Origin: Methylocystaceae bacterium
GTDB lineage: Bacteria; Pseudomonadota; Alphaproteobacteria; Rhizobiales; Beijerinckiaceae
Length of the DNA stretch: 64,000 nucleotides
Reading direction: 5' to 3'
Assembly (NCBI GenBank): GCA_009773555.1
Contig: WSXZ01000018.1
Span: 1 to 64,000, forward strand
Below the pieces are notes generated by a model. That model saw nothing but the letters and a program-made list of their open reading frames with translations. It had not been told where the DNA came from and ran no database searches. The position numbers and the translations under genes are program-made. Positions 56,274 through 64,000 of the stretch are shown in pieces. Each line of letters begins with the position of its first letter. Within the stretch, counting starts at the first letter, position 1.

Positions 56274-56495
56274 ATGCCCAAGCTCATCGCGCTGGGTCTC
56301 GTCGCGGTCGCCGGCGTCGTCGCCTATGCGCTTGGGCGCGCAGCGTTGGCGCGACTTGTCGCCGGCGGCGCCGCCAACGAGAAAGCGCGGCGCGCCGAAT
56401 CCGATATGCGCGCCGCCAAGCGCCAGGCCGAAATCATGGTTGAGCGCAGGAGCGTTGAAGATGTCTCGCAAGATCTCGATCATGGTCGCTTTTAG
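56274..56495 (+). CDS. small membrane protein, possible spanin component
   Basis: N-terminal TM plus charged coil; overlaps downstream lipoprotein ORF. Confidence 0.45.
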   Translation: MPKLIALGLVAVAGVVAYALGRAALARLVAGGAANEKARRAESDMRAAKRQAEIMVERRSVEDVSQDLDHGRF

Positions 56496-56676
56496 CCTCG
56501 CTCTTGCGGCATGCCAGTCGACGGGCGGCGGCTGTCCGCCGCTCGTCGCCTATTCGCTCGAAGAGCAGAAGATTGCGGCGAAGCAGTTGCGCGCCTTGCC
56601 CCAAAACGCGCCTCTCGCCGCCATGATCGTCGACTACAAGAAAATGCGGGACGCCTGCCGCGCCTCGGGGAGCTGA
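56461..56676 (+). CDS. small lipoprotein, possible spanin component
   Basis: MSRKISIMVAFSLALAACQSTGGGCPP lipobox; nested overlap with 56274 ORF. Confidence 0.5.
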   Translation: MSRKISIMVAFSLALAACQSTGGGCPPLVAYSLEEQKIAAKQLRALPQNAPLAAMIVDYKKMRDACRASGS

Positions 56677-56751
56677 GGCGCGCGGCCGCATGTTTTGACT
56701 ATTCATTGCGCATTCAGGGCATTCGGCCGACTATGCGCCGGGGAGAGGCGC

Positions 56752-57120
56752 ATGCGGGCCGCCGGAGCTTGTTGGAGACGGGCGCTCACCGTCGCCGCTC
56801 TCGCGGCGACGGCGGCTTTCGCGCGCGCCAACTCCAGCCGCGCCGAAGACGCTCCCGCGCGGCTGCAATGTTTCACCATGGCGCAGGCGCGCAGCAAAAT
56901 GGAAGCGCAGAAGCTCGCCGATCCTTTCCGGTGCATGCGGGATATCGCCCTGCGGCTGCAGGCCGAACCGCTTGGCGCGCGGCTGTGCCAATTGGGCGAA
57001 GGACTTATCTATGAGATCAGCCTGCTGCGCCGGGACGGCCACATCGTCAAGATTCTTGTCGATGCGTTCAGCGGTCGGCCTCATTCTAGCTCTATAGGCG
57101 TTGACGCTACAGACAATTGA
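56752..57120 (+). CDS. secreted hypothetical (PepSY-like) protein
   Basis: signal peptide; AREDAPARLQCF-like mature part; precedes two-component genes. Confidence 0.55.
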   Translation: MRAAGACWRRALTVAALAATAAFARANSSRAEDAPARLQCFTMAQARSKMEAQKLADPFRCMRDIALRLQAEPLGARLCQLGEGLIYEISLLRRDGHIVKILVDAFSGRPHSSSIGVDATDN

Positions 57121-57142
57121 ATCTCGCACGCAGGAGGACGCA

Positions 57143-57826
57143 TTGCGGCTGCTGGTCGTTGAAGACGACAAGGATTTGAACCGCCAGATCGTTCGTGCGC
57201 TCGAGCAGTCGGGCTATGCGGTGGACCGCGCCTACGATGGCGAGGAAGGTTGCCATCTCGGCGAAACGGAACCCTACGACGCCGTCGTCCTCGACATCGG
57301 TCTGCCGAAGAAGGACGGCGTGACCATTCTCGAAGAATGGCGCGCGGCGGGACGCGACATGCCGGTGCTGATCCTCACCGCGCGCGACCGCTGGAGCGAC
57401 AAGGTGCAAGGCTTCGACGCCGGCGCCGATGATTATGTTGCAAAACCATTCCACATGGAGGAGGTGCTGGCGCGCATCCGCGCGCTGCTGCGCCGCGCGA
57501 CGGGCCACGCGACGAATGAAATCGTCTGCGGCGCGGTGCGACTCGACACCAAGGCCGGCCGCGTCGTCGTGGACGGCGCGCCCGTGAAGCTCACGTCGCA
57601 CGAATACCGGCTGCTCGCCTATCTGATGCATCACAGCGGACGCGTCGTAGCCCGCAGCGAAATCATCGAGCATTTATACGATCAGGATTTCGATCGCGAC
57701 TCGAACACGATCGAAGTCTTCGTCGGCAGGTTGCGCAAAAAGCTTGGCGTCGATCTGATCCAGACCGTGCGCGGGCTGGGCTACATGGCGGCCGCGCCGG
57801 CAAAGGACGCCGGCTATAAGCGCTAG
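57143..57826 (+). CDS. OmpR-family response regulator
   Basis: LRLLVVEDDKDLNRQIVRALEQSGYAVDRAYDGEEG, LDIGLPKKDGV, GADDYVAKPFHMEEVLARIRALLRR. Confidence 0.95.
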   Translation: MRLLVVEDDKDLNRQIVRALEQSGYAVDRAYDGEEGCHLGETEPYDAVVLDIGLPKKDGVTILEEWRAAGRDMPVLILTARDRWSDKVQGFDAGADDYVAKPFHMEEVLARIRALLRRATGHATNEIVCGAVRLDTKAGRVVVDGAPVKLTSHEYRLLAYLMHHSGRVVARSEIIEHLYDQDFDRDSNTIEVFVGRLRKKLGVDLIQTVRGLGYMAAAPAKDAGYKR

Positions 57827-57830
57827 GCGC

Positions 57831-59207
57831 ATGCCCCTTTCCTTCGTCTCCATTCGCTCCATCGCCGCGCGTCTGTTCCTGACTGCGGCGGCGATGAGTT
57901 CGGTCGTGCTGATCGTCGCCAGCATTCTTCTTACCGCCTACTACCGAAGCGAAGCGGAAGAGGTTTTCGAACGTCGCCTCGACGTTTACCTGCGCGCCAT
58001 CGTCGCGGACGTGTCCGAGTCGGGACAGGAGGGACGCACCGGCCCTGGCCAGCTCGGCGACCCGCAGTTCGAATTGCCGGGCTCGGGGTGGTACTGGCAG
58101 ATCACGCGTCTCGACGACAAGTCTCATGACATCAAGGCGTCGCGCTCGCTCTTCGCCAACACGCTGCCCAAGCTCTCAGAGCTTGGCGTCGCAGCGGAGG
58201 TCGGCGGCTTTCGTCGCGGCTACGGGCCTGGCCCGGACGGGCGCAGGCTGCGCATCGTCGAGCGCGTCATAGACGTCGGTGACGTCGGCATCTATCTCGT
58301 GCAGGTCGCAGGCAGCGGCGAAGAGATGGAAGAGCAAATCGCCCGCTTTCGATTCGCGCTGATCGTCGCTTTCGCGGCGCTCGCGATTGCGCTCGCCATC
58401 GGCGCCGCCTTCCAGGTCCGCTTCGGCTTGCGGCCTTTGAGGCAATTGCAGCGCGAACTCGCATCAATCCGCGGCGGCGAACGGGAGCGCATCATCGACG
58501 CCTACCCGAGCGAAGTCGCGCCGCTCGCCGAAGAGCTCAATCTGCTGATCAGCGCCAATCGCGACATTCTCGAACGCGCGCGCACGCAGGTCGGCAATCT
58601 CGCCCATGCGCTGAAAACGCCGCTCTCCGTCATCGTCAATGAAGCCGATTCCGCGCCAGGGCAACTCGCCGGGAAAGTTCAAGAACAGGCGCAGATCATG
58701 CGCGATCAGATCTCCTTCTATCTCGACCGGGCGCGCGCGGCGGCGCGCGGCGGCGCGCTCGGCGCCGCGACGCAGATTGCGCCGTCGATCGAGGCCTTGC
58801 TGCGCGCCTTTAGTAAAATCTATGGCGACAAGGGCGTGATCTTTTCCGGCGGCGCCGATCCGCGTCTGCGCTTTCTTGGCGAGCGCCAGGACCTCGAAGA
58901 AATGATCGGCAATCTCCTCGACAACGCCGGCAAATGGGCGAAGAGCCGGGTGACAATCGATGTCTGCGTCGAAGGCGCGTCGCGGCCGACGCTGCGCGTC
59001 ACTATCGACGACGACGGGCCGGGACTTGCTTCGCATTTGCGCGCGGCGGCGACGCAGCGTGGGCGGCGTCTCGACGAAACCAAGCCCGGATCAGGTCTCG
59101 GCCTGTCGATTGTCGTCGATCTCGCCGCCGCCTATGGCGGCTCGCTGCAGCTCAACGACAGCCCCAGCGGCGGTTTGCACGCAGAGCTTCGATTGCCGGG
59201 GTTTTGA
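57831..59207 (+). CDS. PhoQ-like sensor histidine kinase
   Basis: two TMs, HAMP, NLAHALKTPLSVIVNEAD, NLLDNAGKWAKSRV, KPGSGLGLSIVVDLAAAYGG. Confidence 0.95.
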   Translation: MPLSFVSIRSIAARLFLTAAAMSSVVLIVASILLTAYYRSEAEEVFERRLDVYLRAIVADVSESGQEGRTGPGQLGDPQFELPGSGWYWQITRLDDKSHDIKASRSLFANTLPKLSELGVAAEVGGFRRGYGPGPDGRRLRIVERVIDVGDVGIYLVQVAGSGEEMEEQIARFRFALIVAFAALAIALAIGAAFQVRFGLRPLRQLQRELASIRGGERERIIDAYPSEVAPLAEELNLLISANRDILERARTQVGNLAHALKTPLSVIVNEADSAPGQLAGKVQEQAQIMRDQISFYLDRARAAARGGALGAATQIAPSIEALLRAFSKIYGDKGVIFSGGADPRLRFLGERQDLEEMIGNLLDNAGKWAKSRVTIDVCVEGASRPTLRVTIDDDGPGLASHLRAAATQRGRRLDETKPGSGLGLSIVVDLAAAYGGSLQLNDSPSGGLHAELRLPGF

Positions 59208-59283
59208 ACTGCGTGGGTCCGGCCCTAAGCAAGGCCCCGGACCGATCAGCGATCGAACGGGCCGCCGCGATTCGGGCGGCGCG

Positions 59284-59679
59284 TCACTCTTCTTCGAGAT
59301 CGAAATCGAGAATGGCGACTTGCAGCGTGAAGCTCGACAGCTTCGGATCGTCAGCGGAGATGACGCCAAGAAATTCGCCGTCGGCGTTGAGTTCGACGGA
59401 ATCCATTTTCCGCCCGCGCGCCACAATCGACAAGCGATCGTTTTCGAAGAGCTTGCGCAAATAGGACTGCAGCACTTCGCGTCCGACGGGAATTTTCATC
59501 TCGAAGGCGAAAGAACGATCGCCGTCTTCGTCGTCGACCGAGATCGAAGCGATCCTTCGCTCGCCAAGATGCACGGCGGCGTCGTCCGGATTCTTCGGAT
59601 CCGCTGTGACGCGAACGCCCTCATTGCCGAGCGAACGGCGCAGGAACGCCTGCAGTTTTCGCAACTCGGTTTTATCCAA
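59284..59679 (-). CDS. DUF3126 family protein
   Basis: LQAFLRRSLGNEGVRVTADPKNPDDAAVHLGERRIASISVDDEDGDRSFAFEMKIP. Confidence 0.85.
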   Translation of the reverse strand: MDKTELRKLQAFLRRSLGNEGVRVTADPKNPDDAAVHLGERRIASISVDDEDGDRSFAFEMKIPVGREVLQSYLRKLFENDRLSIVARGRKMDSVELNADGEFLGVISADDPKLSSFTLQVAILDFDLEEE

Positions 59680-59801
59680 ACGCCCGCCCTCGTTCAGCGA
59701 TCAGCTTCATTCCCTCTGCCACGACGCCTTTCGCCGAGCAAGAGCGCAAGAAAAACGCCCGGCGGAGAGCCGCCGGGCGACGACAAAAAGCGCGAAGAGC
59801 G

Positions 59802-60314
59802 TTATTCGCCTGCGGCCTTCAGCCTCTTGTTGCATTCGCTCCAATATTTTGGCCAGGTCATTTTTGAACCGGCCTTTTTGAGCTCAGCTTTTTTCGCCTT
59901 CCATTCCTCGCTGCATTTCTTCTGGCGCTCGCGCGTCGCGGTTTTCGGGTCCGTCGCGGGTTTGGGGCTCGGGGTCGCTTCGGTCGCGGCGGGCGGAGGA
60001 GTCGGCTCGACGGGCTTGGTTTCGGTCACCGGCGGCGGCGTAGGCTTCGACTCTGCGGCGGCCGGCGGCGGCGTCTCGGGCTTCGCCTCGGCAGGCTTGG
60101 TCTGCTCGGCGAGCCGCCCGCGACAGGCTTTCAAAAATTCCTGCCAGCTCTGACCGCCGAGTTCGTTGGCGGCCTTAGCCGCCTGGTATTGCGATCCGCA
60201 TTCCTTCAATACATTGGCCTGCGCATACGCGTCCCCCGAGCTCGCGGCGAGGGCGACGGCGACGGCCAGAGCGCCGCCGGCCGCAGCGTAAGAAACAGCG
60301 ATACGGATCCCCAT
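59802..60314 (-). CDS. secreted PsiF/hypothetical Pro-rich protein
   Basis: signal peptide, CGSQYQAAKAANELGGQSWQEFLKACRGRL repeated in C-terminus as CSEEWKAKKAE...WPKYWSECNKRL. Confidence 0.6.
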   Translation of the reverse strand: MGIRIAVSYAAAGGALAVAVALAASSGDAYAQANVLKECGSQYQAAKAANELGGQSWQEFLKACRGRLAEQTKPAEAKPETPPPAAAESKPTPPPVTETKPVEPTPPPAATEATPSPKPATDPKTATRERQKKCSEEWKAKKAELKKAGSKMTWPKYWSECNKRLKAAGE

Positions 60315-60501
60315 ATAAATCTCCATTGATGGACGGCGCGAACTGAGCCGCAACAACTGCGACGGCGCAATAGAAGCAGGACGCGCGCCATCTGCGCCCG
60401 CCGGGGCCGACGATAGTCCCAACTTGGTTGTGAACGCAATCCGAACGCGCGATAAAGCCCGAGCACGCGGCGTTTTTTCGTCGGCTTTTTAAAGGTGAGT
60501 C

Positions 60502-61131
60502 TTGGCAAGCGTTCGGGAACAGCCGGCAAGTTGGCGCGAACTCGCGGTCGTGTCCCATCTCGACGGGCTGAAACGCTGTCCGTGGCCCGGCGTCGATCCG
60601 CTTTACCTCGACTATCACGACAACGAGTGGGGGAGGCCCGAGCGGGACGGCCGGGCGCTCTTTGAAAAGCTGACGCTCGACGGCTTTCAGGCTGGCCTCT
60701 CGTGGATCACCATTCTGCGCAAGCGTGAGGCGTTTCGCGCCGCCTTCGACGGATTCGATCCGGCAAAGATCGCGAGATTTGATCAGAAGCGCGTCGCGGC
60801 GCTGATGGGCAATGATGCAATCGTGCGCAACCGCGCAAAAATCGAAGGCGCCGTGCTCTCGGCGCAGGCGTGGCTGGAGATTGAGGCGACGACCGGCTTT
60901 TCGGCTTATCTGTGGGATTTCGTGGACGGGCGGCCGATCGTCAATCAGTGGACGCGCATGAGCGACGTGCCGACGCAAACCCCGCTTTCCGAACGCCTCT
61001 CTAAAGGTCTCAAGGCGCGCGGCTTCAAATTCTGCGGACCGACGATCGTCTACGCCTTCATGCAGGCGGTCGGCATGGTGGACGATCATCTGACGGGCTG
61101 CCATCGCCACGCAGGGGGCGAGGGCGGCTAA
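60502..61131 (+). CDS. tag: DNA-3-methyladenine glycosylase I
   Basis: RCPWPGVDPLYLDYHDNEWGRPERDGRALFEKLTLDGFQAGLSWITILRKREAF. Confidence 0.94.
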   Translation: MASVREQPASWRELAVVSHLDGLKRCPWPGVDPLYLDYHDNEWGRPERDGRALFEKLTLDGFQAGLSWITILRKREAFRAAFDGFDPAKIARFDQKRVAALMGNDAIVRNRAKIEGAVLSAQAWLEIEATTGFSAYLWDFVDGRPIVNQWTRMSDVPTQTPLSERLSKGLKARGFKFCGPTIVYAFMQAVGMVDDHLTGCHRHAGGEGG

Positions 61132-61135
61132 CGCG

Positions 61136-61768
61136 ATGCGCTCCCCCCCAGCGAAAAATCGCGGGCGGCCGACGCCCGGCGAAGCGCCCCGCGCCTGGCA
61201 ACGTATGTTATCCGGACGCCGGCTCGATCTGCTCGACCCTTCGCCGCTCGACGTGGAGATCGAAGATATCGCGCATGGGCTCGCGCGCGTCGCGCGCTGG
61301 AACGGTCAGACAATCGGCGCGCATATTTTCTCGGTCGCGCAACACAGCATGCTTGTGGAAAAGATCGCGAGCGCGCTCGACCCCGCGATGGGCCGAACGG
61401 AGCGGCTTTACATGTTGCTGCATGACGCGCCGGAATATGTGATCGGCGATATGATCTCCCCGTTCAAGGCGGCGATCGGCGACGCATACAAAAGCGTCGA
61501 GGACCGCATATTGGGCGCAATTCTCCTGCGCTTCTCTTTGCCGCCGACGCCCACCTCCGCACTGCGGCGCCTGTGCAAAGAGGCCGATCGCGCCGCCGCT
61601 TTTTTTGAGGCCGTGCAGCTTGCGGGCTTTACACGGGGCGAAGCCGAGCGCATCTTCGGCCGCCCGGCGATCCCGCCGCAGCCCTTCATAGACGAACTCG
61701 CCCCGGCTCCCATTGAGGAGACGCAGGCGCGTTTTCTCGCTCGGTTTCGGGCGGTCGACGAAAGTTGA
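61136..61768 (+). CDS. HD-domain (YfbR-like) hydrolase
   Basis: IEDIAHGLARVARWNGQTIGAHIFSVAQHSMLVEKIA, LLHDAPEYVIGDMISPFK. Confidence 0.88.
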   Translation: MRSPPAKNRGRPTPGEAPRAWQRMLSGRRLDLLDPSPLDVEIEDIAHGLARVARWNGQTIGAHIFSVAQHSMLVEKIASALDPAMGRTERLYMLLHDAPEYVIGDMISPFKAAIGDAYKSVEDRILGAILLRFSLPPTPTSALRRLCKEADRAAAFFEAVQLAGFTRGEAERIFGRPAIPPQPFIDELAPAPIEETQARFLARFRAVDES

Positions 61769-61789
61769 AGAAGAACGTCGGGGAGAGAA

Positions 61790-62314
61790 ATGCCGAATGG
61801 GCGCCTGTACGTCTGTTCCCTGACTAAGGTGGTCGACACGGTGCGCGAAAGCGGCGCACGCTCGCTTGTCACCATTCTTACCGCCGGGGCGTCGCTTGTT
61901 CGGCCTTGCGAAATCTCCCGCGAGCGCCATTTGCGCATCGCTGTCTCCGATATCGATGCGCCGCGGGGAGGGCACGTCCTCCCGGGCGAGGAACATATCA
62001 ATCGGCTGCTTGCTTTCCTTGAGGAATGGGACCGCTCCGCGCCGCTCGTCATACACTGCTACGCTGGGGTGAGCCGATCGCCCGCGGCGGCTTTTGTCGC
62101 GGCCTGTGCTTTAGCGCCGCATCGCAGCGAAATGGAGATCGCGCGCGAACTGCGCCGCGTCTCGCCGACCGCGACCCCGAACAGACGGATGGTCGCGCTC
62201 GCCGACGAAAGGCTCGAGCGGAACGGGCGAATGTCCGCCGCGATCGCCGCGATCGGACGCGGGACGGACTGCTATGAGGGAGCGCCCTTCGCCCTGGAAT
62301 TCGCCGACGCCTAG
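61790..62314 (+). CDS. dual-specificity/tyrosine phosphatase-like protein
   Basis: PLVIHCYAGVSRSPAAAFVAACAL (CX5R). Confidence 0.88.
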   Translation: MPNGRLYVCSLTKVVDTVRESGARSLVTILTAGASLVRPCEISRERHLRIAVSDIDAPRGGHVLPGEEHINRLLAFLEEWDRSAPLVIHCYAGVSRSPAAAFVAACALAPHRSEMEIARELRRVSPTATPNRRMVALADERLERNGRMSAAIAAIGRGTDCYEGAPFALEFADA

Positions 62315-63302
62315 CCGAGCCGCGGAAGAGCTCGCGCCGCTTTCCCCGCCCGTCGAAATCGGCCTGACCGCCGCAATCGTCGCCGTTCGAGACGACGAGC
62401 CCTTGATCCTGACGACGCGCGCGGACGGGCCGGCCAGCATCGCCGCCCTTCCCTCCGGACCTTTCGACCCGATCCGCCATCGCACCTTTGAGATCGGCCT
62501 GCGTGAATGGGTCGCCGAGCAGACCGGCGCGCCGCTGGGCTATGTCGAGCAACTCTATACCTTCGGCGATCGCGGACGCCACGCCCGCGCCGGCGACCGC
62601 GATCCGCACGTCGTCTCGGTCGGCTATTTGGCGTTGACGCGCATCCGCGACGACGCCGATCGGCGCGCAAGCGCCTGGCGGAGCTGGCATGATTTCTTTC
62701 CCTGGGAGGATTGGCGCAAAGGTCCGCCGGTGGTGCTCGAGGAAACGATCGCGCCGGGATTGACGGACTGGGTGGCCGAGGCGCCGGACGCGGTCTCCTC
62801 CTCGGGCGTCTCGCGCCGGGTGCGGGTCAATCTTCTCTTCGGCGGCAAGGGACGCGCGTTTAATGAGGAGAACGTCCTTGAGCGCTACGAGCTTCTGTAC
62901 GAGGCCGGGCTTCTCGAGGAGGCGCTCCGCGATGGCCGCGAATCGGCGGAGAAACGGGCGCCGCTGACGCCGCTCGGGACCCCGATGCGCCATGACCATC
63001 GCCGCATTCTCGCCACAGCCATGGGCAGGCTGCGCGCCAAGATGAAATATCGGCCGGTGATCTTCGAGTTGATGGCGTCCGAGTTCACGCTGACTGAGCT
63101 GCAGCGGACAGTAGAAGCCATCGCTGGCCGACATCTGCACAAGCAGAACTTCCGCCGTCTTGTGGAATCAACGGCCATTGTCGAGCCGACGGGGGAAATG
63201 TCCTTAAAGACAGGCGGACGCCCGGCGGCTCTATTCCATTTTCGCCGCAATGTTCTGCAAGAAAGGCCCGCGCCAGGGCTTCGCGTCGGCATCCGAGGCT
63301 GA
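62274..63302 (+). CDS. NrtR-like NUDIX domain + winged helix regulator
   Basis: LTAAIVAVRDDEPLILTTRADGPASIAALPSGPFDPIRHRTFEIGLREWVAEQTG and MKYRPVIFELMASEFTLTELQRTVEAIAGRHLHKQNFRRLVE. Confidence 0.85.
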   Translation: MRERPSPWNSPTPSRAAEELAPLSPPVEIGLTAAIVAVRDDEPLILTTRADGPASIAALPSGPFDPIRHRTFEIGLREWVAEQTGAPLGYVEQLYTFGDRGRHARAGDRDPHVVSVGYLALTRIRDDADRRASAWRSWHDFFPWEDWRKGPPVVLEETIAPGLTDWVAEAPDAVSSSGVSRRVRVNLLFGGKGRAFNEENVLERYELLYEAGLLEEALRDGRESAEKRAPLTPLGTPMRHDHRRILATAMGRLRAKMKYRPVIFELMASEFTLTELQRTVEAIAGRHLHKQNFRRLVESTAIVEPTGEMSLKTGGRPAALFHFRRNVLQERPAPGLRVGIRG

Positions 63303-63410
63303 TGTCCCGCCTTTAAGGCGATGTTCACCGCGACATGGTGAATGTTCGCTGAAGCGAAGCCGCAATGCGTAGAGTAGAGGTGCGTCTTGGGCTATTTGTC
63401 GCCGCCCCCC

Positions 63411-64000
63411 ATGCCGGCGCCGGTTGTCGTCTACAAGGACGTCGGCGGTCTGGTCAGCGATTATGAAGCGCTCACCGAGCGATATCGCCGCGAGAATCGC
63501 GAGGTCAGGCTGCATGAATGCCGCTCGGCGTGCACGCTGGCGCTGAGCCTGCCCAACGTCTGCGTCTATCCGGACGCAAAGGTCAAATTTCATCAAGCCT
63601 ATAACGCCATCAACCGGGAGGTCGACGTCGGCGTCTCATCCCGACTGTTCGCCTCCTACCCGGCCACCGTGCAGGCGCGGCTTGGCTATCTGACCCGAGA
63701 ATATCGCGTGTTGTCCGGGACGGAGCTGATCGCCCTTGGCATGCGCAATTGCGAGGGCGGCCCGACCATGATCGCCAGCCGCAAGCAGCGCGCGCCTTCG
63801 ACCAGCGTCGCCAGCGCACGGCCCGATGGGCAGTCCGGCGCGAGCCTCGCCGCCTTCGGCGACATCGCGCAGAAAGTGCAGTCCGCGGTCGCCACCGCCC
63901 TTGCGAGCACAGGCGGCCGGACCGATCCGATCCATGTCGCCGTCGCCGACCGGCAACAGCTGACGGGGTTGGCGCGCGGCGGCGAAGAGGCGAATGCGCT
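63411..64000 (+). CDS. COG3904-like hypothetical protein (runs off window end)
   Basis: MPAPVVVYKDVGGLVSDYEALTERYRRENREVRLHECRSACTLALSLPNVCVYPDAKVKFHQAYN. Confidence 0.65.
   Translation, partial: MPAPVVVYKDVGGLVSDYEALTERYRRENREVRLHECRSACTLALSLPNVCVYPDAKVKFHQAYNAINREVDVGVSSRLFASYPATVQARLGYLTREYRVLSGTELIALGMRNCEGGPTMIASRKQRAPSTSVASARPDGQSGASLAAFGDIAQKVQSAVATALASTGGRTDPIHVAVADRQQLTGLARGGEEANA

Noticed and set aside
32994-56676. Integrated temperate prophage with lysogeny genes
   Set aside because: No integrase, repressor, replication genes or att-like repeats seen; gene order fits a GTA-like cluster better

Overview
High-GC alphaproteobacterial chromosome window. The gene content suggests a Rhizobiales-type C1-metabolising organism, but this is inference and taxonomy was not tested. 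From start to end it holds: (i) an NHEJ and stress block (Ku, LigD, second Ku, NepR-like protein, CsbD) with three perfect or near-perfect EcfG-type GGAAC-N16-CGTT promoters; (ii) the fdsGBA-fdhD-fdsD formate dehydrogenase operon with a LysR gene upstream, followed by a MoxY/MoxX-like two-component pair and a DUF3280-like protein; (iii) housekeeping genes (DacA-type carboxypeptidase, CobW-like GTPase, antiporter, ComF, glutaredoxin, FAD reductase); (iv) a lower-GC island of hypothetical and immunity-like genes, including a frameshifted Imm11-like gene; (v) ArsR+SRPBCC with a leaderless promoter/operator, DUF1254/DUF1214 proteins and a class A PBP; (vi) a gene transfer agent (GTA)-like/prophage-like structural cluster at about 33.0-56.7 kb; (vii) an OmpR/PhoQ-like two-component system, DUF3126, Tag glycosylase, HD hydrolase, phosphatase-like and NrtR-like genes. 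The standout is at 35.0-42.0 kb. The GTA-like portal gene is followed by an array of partial portal-gene copies. Several are fused through an RVPAGxSGGGQWT-Gly-rich linker to different C-terminal toxin-like domains (three RNase A/CdiA-CT-like, one unrelated nuclease-like), each followed by a small immunity-like gene. This looks like an orphan toxin/immunity cassette array, as in CDI or Rhs systems, but built on a phage/GTA portal protein. The current first-position portal copy is frame-broken by an 86-nt deletion, and the terminase also carries an internal frame break. Several single-nt frameshifts elsewhere mean assembly indels must be excluded. All calls are from reading the sequence and ORF track; no database search was run.
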